64,000 nucleotides of DNA, from contig NZ_CP019437.1 in the NCBI RefSeq assembly GCF_001940525.2, forward strand, positions 2,640,501-2,704,500, written 5' to 3'. Made by a program: the position numbers and the translations under genes. The notes beneath the pieces are model-generated. The model had not been told where the DNA came from. It ran no database searches and worked only from the letters and a program-made list of their open reading frames with translations. Shown here in pieces: positions 54,442 through 63,359 of this stretch; within the stretch, counting starts at the first letter, position 1, and each line of letters starts with the position of its first letter. Source of the DNA: Thioclava nitratireducens. GTDB lineage: Bacteria > Pseudomonadota > Alphaproteobacteria > Rhodobacterales > Rhodobacteraceae.

Positions 54442-55464
54442 TTACCACAGGGCGGATTGTTCACCGCCGAGCTTGGAATTGCTGAGGGGGCGATACTCCT
54501 CGACGAAGGAAGCGATTTCCGGCGCGTCAAAGAGCGACAGATACGCATCGGCCCAAGCCAGTTCGAAGCTTTTCAGCTTTTCGTCGCCGGTGGCGAAGGT
54601 CTGCTCCTCGCCGGCCTTCTCGGCGACCATGTCGAGGTTGTCGAAGGCGGCCGGGATGAATTTGACCGCGCGATGGATCGCGCCGTCGCACATGTCGAAG
54701 GTCGGATAGCCATCACCTTGCAGAAGCGCCGCGCCGACTACGAGCGGGGCGACGGCGTGAAGCTGATAGTGCAGCGCGCGGGGACCGCGCTCCATCTCCC
54801 ATTTCAGCGCGCCGTCCTCGTCGGCCTGACAGGCGACGAGCGCGAAGCTCGTATTGGCCCAGGCCTTGAGGTAATCGTCGCCCGCAGCATTGCCGACGGC
54901 CGCTGCGGCGAGCCCTGCCCAGGCGCGCAGGTTGTTCTGACTCGCCATGTCAGGCGCTTCGGTGTCGAACCACTTGGCAGTGTGACGCGCCCGCGCCTTC
55001 AGCCAGTCCTCGATCGTTTTCGCCTTGTCGGGATCGACCTCCGTGGCGGATTCAGCCTGAAGATAGGCCAGCGCCATCGCGCCGAAGCGCGACGGGGAGG
55101 AGAGATTGGCGTTCATGCTCTGAAGATCGCTGAGCGCATCAGCTTTCGCCCAGACGTTAAGCGCGTCCACCACGCAGGCGGCGGCGTCCTCGGCGCCGTC
55201 CCCGCCCTTGGCGGCCTTGTTGGCCTTGCCTGTGAGATCCACGATGAAATCGTCGATCGGTCCCAGCGCCTCGTTCACCGCCGCGTTCGAGGCTTTGTCG
55301 ATGTCCGAACGGTCCTTGCTGTCGTCCGTGTAGCGGCTGCCATAGTCGAGAGAGACGACAGGCTCTGGCACGTTCATGCAGGTGACGTCGCTTGCGTCCT
55401 GCGCCCAGAGGGCGGGCGCCGGCAAGGCAGCGACGAGCGCCCCGATGATAAGAAATCGTTTCAT
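54442..55464 (-). CDS. algL: Alginate lyase family protein (AlgL-like)
   Basis: A 340-residue exported protein with a signal peptide (FLIIGALVAALPAPALWA, cleaved near residue 21). The helical-barrel fold of alginate lyases is indicated by SQNNLRAWAGLA (residues 175-186) and MERGPRALHYQLHAVAPL (about 224-241), which match the NNH and R..Y active-site blocks of AlgL. The His of N-N-H is Leu179 here, while Arg226/229 and Tyr233 are kept. AlgL degrades polymer stray in the periplasm during alginate export. It is the last gene of the operon; I chose ATG 55464. Confidence 0.8.
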   Translation of the reverse strand: MKRFLIIGALVAALPAPALWAQDASDVTCMNVPEPVVSLDYGSRYTDDSKDRSDIDKASNAAVNEALGPIDDFIVDLTGKANKAAKGGDGAEDAAACVVDALNVWAKADALSDLQSMNANLSSPSRFGAMALAYLQAESATEVDPDKAKTIEDWLKARARHTAKWFDTEAPDMASQNNLRAWAGLAAAAVGNAAGDDYLKAWANTSFALVACQADEDGALKWEMERGPRALHYQLHAVAPLVVGAALLQGDGYPTFDMCDGAIHRAVKFIPAAFDNLDMVAEKAGEEQTFATGDEKLKSFELAWADAYLSLFDAPEIASFVEEYRPLSNSKLGGEQSALW

Positions 55465-55486
55465 GACTCTTCTTTCGTGTCTCGCG

Positions 55487-58180
55487 TTACTGAATGAGGC
55501 GCGCCGTGGCGGCGGCCGTTTCGTTGCCCGCACGGGCGGCGGCGAGAAGCAGTTTCCGCGACCGCTCCATGGATTGGTCGACGCCAACCCCGTAGGCATA
55601 GGCCTGCGACAACAGATACATCGCGTCGGCGTTGCCCCCGTCTGCCGCGCTTTGCAGCAGCGAGGCGTAGCGCTCTGCCGTGTCGTCGGGTGCGTCGCTT
55701 TCGCGCACGATCCGGGCCAGTTCGAGCTGTGCCGCGGCATTCCCCTTCTTTGCGGCCTCGGCGTAAAGGGCACGGCGATCTACCTTCGCGTTAACGATCT
55801 CGCGCACTTTCGGGTCCGAATATTCGAGGAAATTGAAGATATCGGCGATGTCCTTGGGCGCCGCGATCTTCAGCAGGCGGACCGTCATCGCAGCCGTCTT
55901 CTCGGTGCTCATCTCGATCTTGCCGTCCTGGCGCAGCGACAGAAGCCGGCGCAGCGCAAGGGGATAGCCACGGTCTGCGGCAGCGCGGTAAAGCTTCATC
56001 GCGCGCGCCTTGTCGTCCTCGGTCGACCCCATTTCGCGCAGGGCGTCGGCAACGGCCACGTCTTCCCACCCGTCGCCTTCGGAAACCGCGCTCGCGATCT
56101 TGAGCCAATGATGCGCCCCATCCTTGGCGTCGATCTTGCGCAGGACATGTGCATAGTCGAGCGCCATGGACGTCGTGCAGTCGATGGTGCTGCGAATGCG
56201 GGCCCGGTAGGTCGCGACATCGCCGGCCTTCTTGAGATAGGGCAGCGCGAAGAGCATGGCCTTCACGTCCCCGTTTCGCGCGATGGCGTCGCGATAGGTT
56301 CGCCATGCCGTGTCGGAATCCATGATACCGTGATCGATCAGAACCCCGATCGCGGTGCCGTTGCCGTTCTTCGCAAGGTCGCGGGCAAGCGAGATCATCC
56401 GTTCACGCTGGGTCTTGTCGAGTTCGGTGCGGCTTCCCAGCACGGAGAGGTAGAGCGTCTTCGCCCCCGTCTCTCCCGCGTCGATGGCCTGCGCCAGAAA
56501 ATCCTCGGCGGCGCCGACATGGCCGCGATTGAGCGCGAGTTTCGCTTCGGCCGTGTAGAGCGCGCCACCCGAGGCCTCTGTCATCCGACGCATCTTGTCG
56601 CCCGCGCCTTCGGGGTTCACGTCATGGAAATTGGCCAGCGACCGCGCGCGCATGTTGATCGCCTGCGATTGCAGCCGGGCCACCGTCAGCGGATCGTCTT
56701 GGGGGTTCACCGCGTCGAGTTGGCTCGGAGTGAGTTCGACCGTCGAGTCGCCGGCGAATTCTTCCATCTTCGTCCAGTATTTCGACTCCGAGAGGATCGG
56801 GGCATCTCGCGACCGGCACTGGAAAATGGCCTGGAGATCCTGCATCGGTTCAGTCTTGCCGTCGATATAGACCGCGTCACGCAGCTCCGAGACGATGTTG
56901 AGCAGGTCCTGCTCGCCGTCGGCATCGCGGATCTTGATCTCCGCAAGGTGCATCCGGGCCGCCGAGAGCGTCGGATCGATCTTCAGCGCCTCGGCATAGA
57001 GCTTGGCGGCACGGTCCTCGCCGGCCCACCGCCCCTGCTGTTCGAGGACGAGATTGCCGCGCTGTGCATAGGCCCAGGCGGGGGTACCCGGCGCGTCGAT
57101 CATCCGGTCCAGCGCATCCGCAAGACGCGCCCGCCCGCCGGGCTCGTTCTTATGGGCGCGGGCGATGTTCACGAGACGGATCCGCGCGGTTGGGTCGCCG
57201 TAACCGGCGGCCTCCTCGTAAAGCGCGCGGGCTTCTTCGGGATCACGCTCGGTCAGGGCACCGCGTTCGAGGATGCCCCCGAGGCGCAGCATCGCGTAGG
57301 GCAGATCGAAATCCGCCGCCTGACGCAGGCTCTTCATCATCAGGTCGTTGTCCCGGTCGACTTCGGTCGCCTCGCGGTTCATTTCGGCAAGGTTCCAGGC
57401 GGCGTTGGCCCCGCCCAGCCTGGCCGCGAAACGGTACCAGTCCTCGGCCAGTTTCGGATCTGGTGCGACGACCTCGCCGTCGCGGAAGATCGCGGCAATG
57501 CGGTTCACGCGGTCGCACAGAAGCGGATCGAGATCGCCCAGCAGGTTCCCGAGCGCCATGGTCACGGCCACGTTGGGCGCGATGTTCCAGTCGTCGATCT
57601 TCTGCTTGTATGACAGCTCGACCATGCGCAGCAGCGAGCTACTGTCGCCCGCATAGGCGGCCTGACGCCAGAGCGCGATGGCCCGCTTGCGATCGCGCGC
57701 GACACCGGTGCCGTTATAGAGCAGTTCCGCCGCCGTGCGTTTGACCGAAGCCGACCCGGCCGGCGCCATGTCGAGCAGGCTCTTGACCAGACCTTCATCC
57801 GCGAGATCCTGCATCCGGCCCGCAGCAACGAGAAGGTCGATGCGGTCCAGAAGAAGGTTGGTCTTGTCGTAGCCGTCTCCGGACTTGAGCAGGCGCTGGT
57901 CCGCCGCCTCGATGACGTCGAACCAGCGTTTCGCGTCGTTCTGGCGCAGCAGCCGCAGGTCGCGGCGGATGAGCCTAACGTCGCGGTCGCCCAGTGGCCC
58001 GCCGTCATAGTCCTTCCACCTTTCGGTCAGGACGTGCTGCGGAGGCCGGGGGCTGCAGGTATCGCTGCCAGCCTCGACCTGGGGAGGATCGAACGGCACC
58101 GAGACCGGTTTTGCATGGACCGATCCGGTCTGGGCAATCAGGCCCAATGCTATGGCGGAAAGGATGCGTGTCAGAGACAT
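55487..58180 (-). CDS. Large Sel1/TPR-repeat periplasmic protein (AlgK-like)
   Basis: An 897-residue exported protein (signal peptide MSLTRILSAIALGLIAQTGSVHA) made mostly of Sel1-type helical repeats, for example AAELLYNGTGVARDRKRAIALWRQAA and MYLLSQAYAYGVGVDQSMERSRKLL. The position in an alginate-type operon with algX, algF and algL suggests the role of AlgK, the outer-membrane scaffold that links the export porin with AlgX. It is about twice the length of Pseudomonas AlgK (about 450) and lacks an obvious lipobox, so the assignment is by context and fold, not by full homology. Confidence 0.72.
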   Translation of the reverse strand: MSLTRILSAIALGLIAQTGSVHAKPVSVPFDPPQVEAGSDTCSPRPPQHVLTERWKDYDGGPLGDRDVRLIRRDLRLLRQNDAKRWFDVIEAADQRLLKSGDGYDKTNLLLDRIDLLVAAGRMQDLADEGLVKSLLDMAPAGSASVKRTAAELLYNGTGVARDRKRAIALWRQAAYAGDSSSLLRMVELSYKQKIDDWNIAPNVAVTMALGNLLGDLDPLLCDRVNRIAAIFRDGEVVAPDPKLAEDWYRFAARLGGANAAWNLAEMNREATEVDRDNDLMMKSLRQAADFDLPYAMLRLGGILERGALTERDPEEARALYEEAAGYGDPTARIRLVNIARAHKNEPGGRARLADALDRMIDAPGTPAWAYAQRGNLVLEQQGRWAGEDRAAKLYAEALKIDPTLSAARMHLAEIKIRDADGEQDLLNIVSELRDAVYIDGKTEPMQDLQAIFQCRSRDAPILSESKYWTKMEEFAGDSTVELTPSQLDAVNPQDDPLTVARLQSQAINMRARSLANFHDVNPEGAGDKMRRMTEASGGALYTAEAKLALNRGHVGAAEDFLAQAIDAGETGAKTLYLSVLGSRTELDKTQRERMISLARDLAKNGNGTAIGVLIDHGIMDSDTAWRTYRDAIARNGDVKAMLFALPYLKKAGDVATYRARIRSTIDCTTSMALDYAHVLRKIDAKDGAHHWLKIASAVSEGDGWEDVAVADALREMGSTEDDKARAMKLYRAAADRGYPLALRRLLSLRQDGKIEMSTEKTAAMTVRLLKIAAPKDIADIFNFLEYSDPKVREIVNAKVDRRALYAEAAKKGNAAAQLELARIVRESDAPDDTAERYASLLQSAADGGNADAMYLLSQAYAYGVGVDQSMERSRKLLLAAARAGNETAAATARLIQ

Positions 58181-58212
58181 GGTGATCTTCTCCAGGACGA
58201 GGCGTGTCAGTT

Positions 58213-58830
58213 TCAGTTCGCGTAGGTGCTGTCGGTGGCGGTCAGCGCGCCATCGGCGCCGACGATCACCGTGGTCGCGGTACCGCGACGCAGCTCCAGC
58301 GGATCGAGGCTCGAGAGCGTCTCACCGTCCTGACGCAGCTCGAAGGTCAGGGTCAGCGGTGCCTTCAGGCCGACTGCCCCTTCAGTGCCGGGCGCTACAT
58401 CGGACAGTGCCGCCGTTTTCGCCTCGGTTGCATAGAGATCGAAAGTCTTCATGTCGCTCAGGTTGTAGAGCAGCAGATCCGCCTGCGCGGGGCTTTCGGT
58501 TATGTCGTCCTTGATCATCGGTTCGTCCTTGACCGAAGACAGGATGGTGTAATGGGTGCTGGCGCCCACCTCGACGGAGCGTTCCTCGTCGCCGACGGTG
58601 AGGTCCACGTCGCCGGGAGAAACCTCGACATAGGGGGTCAGGCCCGCATCCGAGGTCTCGAGCCGCGTACCGTCGATCGACACCGAATCCGCATCGGGCG
58701 CGATCACGCGCAGGAAGGAGGCATCCGGCGAGGACGGCTCGGGGTAGAGCCCTTCATCCTGCGCGGCCGCGGGCAGCGCGGTCAGCAGCGCGACAGGGAG
58801 GGAAAGCAGAAGCGTTCGCTTGTTCATCAT
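58213..58830 (-). CDS. algF: Alginate O-acetylation protein AlgF-like
   Basis: A 205-residue periplasmic protein with a signal peptide (LLLSLPVALLTALPAAAQ). The region DEGLYPEPSSPDASFLRVIAPDA matches the start of AlgF, followed by beta-sandwich-like sequence. AlgF helps acetyl transfer from AlgJ/AlgX to the polymer. ATG 58830 overlaps the algX stop (ATGA); a second ATG follows at once. The operon order is algX-algF. Confidence 0.82.
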   Translation of the reverse strand: MMNKRTLLLSLPVALLTALPAAAQDEGLYPEPSSPDASFLRVIAPDADSVSIDGTRLETSDAGLTPYVEVSPGDVDLTVGDEERSVEVGASTHYTILSSVKDEPMIKDDITESPAQADLLLYNLSDMKTFDLYATEAKTAALSDVAPGTEGAVGLKAPLTLTFELRQDGETLSSLDPLELRRGTATTVIVGADGALTATDSTYAN

Positions 58831-60146
58831 GTCTGGGATCCTTTCAAGGTACATGTGGAGAGCGTGGCGTCCTTCTCGGCCGGCTGGTCGAGTTCGACGC
58901 GCACATGGGTGTAGTCCTTGCGCCAAAGCGGGCGCGCATACTCGTAAAACCAACGGGTCGGCCCCACGCGCTCGGAGCGCTGGATCGTCGTGGAGCCGGT
59001 GAGGCCATCGTCGTTCGAGAACTTGAGCGTGGCGCGCACACCGTTCGCCCGGCCGGTATCGACACCGAGATAGCTCTCGGGCGTCCAGCTGTTGGCGGGC
59101 AGGTCCGCGGTCAGCACGTTCGGGTCGGGATTGGCGGTCTTGAGAGGCGTACAGTCGGCGCCGGCCGCCGCGATCAACTCGCGCAGGGGGCGTTCGCCGA
59201 ACCCGCCGAGATTGTTGTAGATCGGGTTTTCCCAGATCAGCACGCGCGGCTTGTTCTCGCGGAAATCCTCCGACAGCAGGTAGGAGGTGATCGCGCCGAA
59301 CTGGTTGCCGCCGGTCACCGAGTAGTTCGCGACCTGTGCCTGGGTCTCGTAGGACAGAGCATCTTCGAAGCTGAACATCTTCTCGGCGGACATCGAGGTG
59401 CCGACCAGCGCGATCGGCGGACCGGCGCTGTCGGCCGCGAAGATATCGCCCGCGTCGCCGCTGCCGCCGCCTTTTTCGGTGGCCTTGAACCGTTCGGTCC
59501 GCGGAACCGGCAAGCCGTCGCGGCAAAATTTCTGGATATGGCGCCGCAGCGCGGATTCGACCGGCTTGGTGCCCGTCGAGGTCAGCTCGATCTTGGTCGT
59601 TTTCATGTCGTCGAGCGATGGCGTCTGGTGAATCGTGTCGGCGATCGCCTTCGCCACGGAATGCGCGCCGTCCGGCGACCAGTGGAAATCGAGGCCGATG
59701 AAAGGCTGGCGATCGTCCGGCAAGGTATTCATCGCCGCGACGGTGTCGATGGCGGTGACATTCGCGTCGGCCAGCCGCGACAGGAACGCCTTGTACCCGG
59801 CCTGGGCGAGCGCTTTGTCATAGCCGTAATCCGCCGCTTCGGGCGGCAGGTGCTCCGGCATCGCGAGGCTCTTGGTCGGAATCGGCACGTAGATCAGCTT
59901 GGTGCCCCTCTCGGCCAGCACCCGCGACAGCGTGCCCACGGTTTTCGCGGCCGCCGCAGAGAGCGGGTGATAGGTGCGCATGTTGAGGTTGAGGCGGTAG
60001 AAAAAGCCGTCGCTGCCTTCGAGAACCGGCAGGTTATCCGCCGTGGCGAGCCCGTGGCAGTCATAGGCCGACTTCTGCTGTGCCAAGGCCGATCCGGTCC
60101 CGGCGGCCAGCAGCCCGGCGGCAAGTGCGAGTGAACGGAGTATCAT
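58827..60146 (-). CDS. algX: Alginate O-acetyltransferase AlgX-like
   Basis: A 439-residue exported SGNH-fold acetyltransferase with a C-terminal carbohydrate-binding part. The signal peptide ends near residue 23 (GSALAQ). The catalytic triad is visible: Ser251 in GTSMS, and Asp153/His155 in DFHW. AlgX transfers acetyl groups to mannuronate at the C2/C3 positions. It overlaps the upstream repeat-protein gene and the downstream algF by four bases each, so all three are translationally coupled. Confidence 0.86.
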   Translation of the reverse strand: MILRSLALAAGLLAAGTGSALAQQKSAYDCHGLATADNLPVLEGSDGFFYRLNLNMRTYHPLSAAAAKTVGTLSRVLAERGTKLIYVPIPTKSLAMPEHLPPEAADYGYDKALAQAGYKAFLSRLADANVTAIDTVAAMNTLPDDRQPFIGLDFHWSPDGAHSVAKAIADTIHQTPSLDDMKTTKIELTSTGTKPVESALRRHIQKFCRDGLPVPRTERFKATEKGGGSGDAGDIFAADSAGPPIALVGTSMSAEKMFSFEDALSYETQAQVANYSVTGGNQFGAITSYLLSEDFRENKPRVLIWENPIYNNLGGFGERPLRELIAAAGADCTPLKTANPDPNVLTADLPANSWTPESYLGVDTGRANGVRATLKFSNDDGLTGSTTIQRSERVGPTRWFYEYARPLWRKDYTHVRVELDQPAEKDATLSTCTLKGSQT

Positions 60147-60865
60147 TGCGTTTCCTTCTCGGTATCGTCGGAACGGGCGTCGAGCTGCGCGAGGATCGAC
60201 TTTGCGGCCGTGCGCGTGCCCAGTTCATCCGCGTCCGAAGCGGCATGGGTGAGGATGGAATGCAGACGTTCGGGCGCGACGAGGTCCGGGTTCTGCAGGG
60301 CCTTGGAGCCGATCTGGATCGCGGCGGCGCCGTCGCCGGACTCGGCCAGCTCTAGCAGCAGGTCGCGGGCACGCTCGGGATGGTAGCCGAAGGGCTTGCC
60401 GGACTCGTAAAAGCCCGTCAGCGCCTCGCGCGCCTTGGTGTAGCCCTGCACCGCCAACGTCCGGATCGCGTTCTCGAGATGGTGGAGTCGCTTGTCCGAG
60501 ACGTCGAGATCGGGCCGCTCGAGGATGCGGATCAGCGGCCCCAACGCGTAGTCGCGCCCGGTGAACACCGCAGAGGCGTAATAGAGCGCCGCGTCTCCGA
60601 CGACGCTCGGATCGTCGAGCGCCATCAGCCGGTTGGCATAGCGGAACGCGGCCAGCCCGTCGCCCGCATCCGCGAGCGCGCGCATCTCGGCAAAGCTGAG
60701 ATGCTGGTCGTGCAGCATCCGCTTGCGGTCGTGCTGCAACTTCCAAGTCGGCAGGTCGGCGGTCTCGGTGACGCGGTCGTCGATCACCGCCTGCCCGAAC
60801 ACCGGTCCGGCCAAAACGACCGCGAGCAGGCCCGCCATGGTCGTCGCAAGACGCGGATCACGCAT
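60143..60865 (-). CDS. Exported repeat protein of unknown role in the alginate-type operon
   Basis: A 240-residue protein with a signal peptide (TTMAGLLAVVLAGPVFGQA, cut near residue 25) and several short Sel1/TPR-like helical repeats (for example FRYANRLMALDDPSVVGDAALYYASA). It has no match I recognise in Pseudomonas alginate operons. The four- and eight-base overlaps with algX and algJ imply a coupled function, perhaps a periplasmic scaffold for the acetylation complex. Confidence 0.68.
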   Translation of the reverse strand: MRDPRLATTMAGLLAVVLAGPVFGQAVIDDRVTETADLPTWKLQHDRKRMLHDQHLSFAEMRALADAGDGLAAFRYANRLMALDDPSVVGDAALYYASAVFTGRDYALGPLIRILERPDLDVSDKRLHHLENAIRTLAVQGYTKAREALTGFYESGKPFGYHPERARDLLLELAESGDGAAAIQIGSKALQNPDLVAPERLHSILTHAASDADELGTRTAAKSILAQLDARSDDTEKETQ

Positions 60866-61925
60866 TTCCGGCCTCCTTTCCGTCGATGTATTTCGGCTCG
60901 CCGAGATAGCGGATCGGGAATTCCCAGATCACCCGCGCGGGCGGCGCATCGTCCAGTTTCGGCTCGGACAGGAACGCGTTCATCGGTTCGATCGGGCCGC
61001 GGCCTTCCTCGGCGAGGTTCAGGATGTCGCGCCCCAGCGCGATCTTGAGGGCGGGCACGAAGCTCCAGGACTTGTTGGCGCTGTAGCTCGTGCCGACCAG
61101 AACGGTGTCGATCGGCGCATCGTCGGAGGCGAAGATGCCCTTCTTTTCCGCGCCTTTCTCTTCGGCGACATAGGGCGTCACCCGCTCGGGGCCGAGCCCC
61201 ACGCTCGGCGCGAAATCGTCGGTGGTGACGAAGGACACCAGGTCCCCCATGAATTCCTTGGGCCGCGCCGGGACCTTCTTGAACACCGTATCGCCATGGG
61301 AAATCTTGCCCGATTGCGCCACGGCCTTGGCCACCCTCGCAGCCCCCTGCGGGGTCCAGTGCGTGTCCCGCGTCAGGAAGACCGGATCGGGCCCGGCATC
61401 GGCCAGCGCGGGCCGGGTATCGACGGTCGTGACGCCCTCATCGGTCAGCGCCGCGCGGAAGGCGCGATACTGGTCCTCCATCGCCTGCCCCGCCTGTTCG
61501 CCGCCGTGGTCGCGGTAGATGTCGATCTTCGCGGGCACCGGCACGACGACGAGTTTGGTCCCCAGCGCGTTGAGCTGCGCCTTGACGTCGGCGACGACCC
61601 CGGCGGCGGTCTTGATCTCGGACGGCGTGGCGCGGTCGAATTCCTCATCAGTGAAGAGCCAACCGTCATCGCCCGCCGTCACGCCGTCACGGCCTTCGCC
61701 GATCAGCTCGTAGCGCGCAGCCCCGATCAGGCCGACCGCGGTCTTGCGGTGCGGCTGCGCCTTTCCGTAGAGCGCGCCGAGCGACGTCGCAGCCTTGCCG
61801 CTCACGAAGTCGCCCTTGACCGTTCCGGGCAGCCCCTTCTCGAAGATATCCACGTTCACGAACAGCGCGTAGCCGAGGAACAGGATCGGCACGCTGGTGC
61901 GTATGGCTTTCAGCATCATCTGCAT
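60858..61925 (-). CDS. algJ: Alginate O-acetyltransferase AlgJ-like
   Basis: A 355-residue membrane-anchored SGNH protein. One membrane segment near residues 9-25 (SVPILFLGYALFVNVDIF) anchors the periplasmic domain. Catalytic residues: Asp187 and His189 in DTHW, Ser280 in GTSYS. AlgJ accepts acetyl from AlgI and passes it on for AlgX. It follows algI in the operon. Family AlgJ/AlgV proteins have the same motifs and length. Confidence 0.86.
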   Translation of the reverse strand: MQMMLKAIRTSVPILFLGYALFVNVDIFEKGLPGTVKGDFVSGKAATSLGALYGKAQPHRKTAVGLIGAARYELIGEGRDGVTAGDDGWLFTDEEFDRATPSEIKTAAGVVADVKAQLNALGTKLVVVPVPAKIDIYRDHGGEQAGQAMEDQYRAFRAALTDEGVTTVDTRPALADAGPDPVFLTRDTHWTPQGAARVAKAVAQSGKISHGDTVFKKVPARPKEFMGDLVSFVTTDDFAPSVGLGPERVTPYVAEEKGAEKKGIFASDDAPIDTVLVGTSYSANKSWSFVPALKIALGRDILNLAEEGRGPIEPMNAFLSEPKLDDAPPARVIWEFPIRYLGEPKYIDGKEAGNA

Positions 61926-61937
61926 GGGTCCGGTCCT

Positions 61938-63359
61938 TCAGAATTGGAAATAGAGGAAGGGCGAAAAGCTTTGCTCGGCCAGCTTCAGGATGGTCAGCGT
62001 CGCCAGCACGGTGACGGCCATCGGCGGCACGATGGCGCTCGTGGCGGTCAGCGTGCCGTCAGGGCGCGGCGAGAGCGGGCCCTCGACCATACGGGCCAGC
62101 CAGGGCTCAAGGATGGCGACGCCGATCGCGATGACGAGCACCGCGACACTTTCGCCGGTGATCTCGAAGGCGGCATCCGGCGACAGCCCGATCCCGTTGG
62201 CCCCCAGCATGCCGGCGAAGACCTGTCCCGCCTCGACGATCGAGGTGGCGCGGAAGATCACCCAGCCGATGAGCACGACCAGAAGCGTGCGCAGCAGCGC
62301 CGCGGTGGAGCGCGACTTGACCCAGCCGGAATAGCGTTCCCACATCAGCCAGCCGCCGTGCCAGGTGCCCCAGATCACGAAGGTCCAGGCCGCGCCGTGC
62401 CACAAGCCACCCAGCACCATCACCGTCATCAGGTTGACGTAAGTGCGTGCCGGGCCGATGCGGTTGCCGCCGAGCGGAATGTAGAGATAGTCGCGCAGCC
62501 AGACCGACAGCGAGATGTGCCAGCGCCGCCAGAACTCGGTGATCGAGCGCGAGATATAGGGCGTGTCGAAATTCTCGATGAAGCGGAAGCCCAGCATCAT
62601 GCCCAGCCCGATCGCCATGTCGGAATAGCCCGAGAAGTCGAAGTAGAGTTGCATCATGTAGGCGATCGCCCCGCCCCATGACAGCGTCAGCGACGGATCG
62701 GGCGTCGAGAAGGCGAGATCGGCCAGCGGGGCCACCGCATCGGCCAGCAGCACCTTCTTCGCCAGACCGACGAAGAAGCGCATCATGCCGTCCGAGAACA
62801 TCTCGACCGAGTGGGTGCGGTGCCGGAACTGATGCGCGAGATCCTTGTAGCGCAGGATCGGCCCGGCAATGAGCTGCGGGAAAAGCGCGATGAAGGCCGC
62901 AAAGTCGAGCGGGTGCACGTCATCGGGCGCATCGCCGCGATAGGTATCGACGATATAGCTCACCGACTGGAACACGTAGAACGAGACGCCGATCGGCAGA
63001 AGGATCTGCCAATGCACGCCGATGGCATCGGGCGTGGTCCCGAACAGCGCGGTCAGGCTGTCGATGAAGAAATTGAAATACTTGAAGAAACCCAGAACGG
63101 CGAGGCAGCCGGCGACGCCGATGCCGGTCCATATCTTCGCCATCCGCACATTCGCGGCATGGCGGATCGCCCGGCCGGTGAGCCAGGTCCAGGCGGTGGT
63201 GCCGACGAGCAGCAGCAGGAAATCCACCCGCCACCACGCGTAGAACACGTAGGAGACCGCGAGCAGCGTCAGCGACTTCCAGCGGCTCGGCGTCAGATAA
63301 TAGAGCGTGAGCGCCAGAGGCAGGAAGAGAAACAAAAAGGTTTCGGATGAAAAGACCAT
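61938..63359 (-). CDS. algI: MBOAT-family membrane acyltransferase AlgI
   Basis: A 473-residue protein with about ten to twelve membrane segments. The start VFSSETFLFLFLPLALTLYYLTP is the AlgI/DltB hallmark. The MBOAT His region is GGLWHGAAWTFVIWGTWHGG, and FWRRWHISLSVWLRDYLYIPLGGNR is also present. It moves acetyl across the inner membrane for AlgJ. It overlaps the next upstream gene by one base (TGATG). Confidence 0.93.
   Translation of the reverse strand: MVFSSETFLFLFLPLALTLYYLTPSRWKSLTLLAVSYVFYAWWRVDFLLLLVGTTAWTWLTGRAIRHAANVRMAKIWTGIGVAGCLAVLGFFKYFNFFIDSLTALFGTTPDAIGVHWQILLPIGVSFYVFQSVSYIVDTYRGDAPDDVHPLDFAAFIALFPQLIAGPILRYKDLAHQFRHRTHSVEMFSDGMMRFFVGLAKKVLLADAVAPLADLAFSTPDPSLTLSWGGAIAYMMQLYFDFSGYSDMAIGLGMMLGFRFIENFDTPYISRSITEFWRRWHISLSVWLRDYLYIPLGGNRIGPARTYVNLMTVMVLGGLWHGAAWTFVIWGTWHGGWLMWERYSGWVKSRSTAALLRTLLVVLIGWVIFRATSIVEAGQVFAGMLGANGIGLSPDAAFEITGESVAVLVIAIGVAILEPWLARMVEGPLSPRPDGTLTATSAIVPPMAVTVLATLTILKLAEQSFSPFLYFQF

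Noticed and set aside
55376..57613. Plus-strand open frame of 745 codons
   Set aside because: It runs antisense through the Sel1-repeat gene, has no ribosome binding site or motif, and is explained by GC-rich codon bias.
60723..62681. Plus-strand open frame of 652 codons
   Set aside because: Antisense to algJ and algI, with low-complexity Arg/Gly/His-rich translation; the coupled alginate genes on the minus strand are far better supported.
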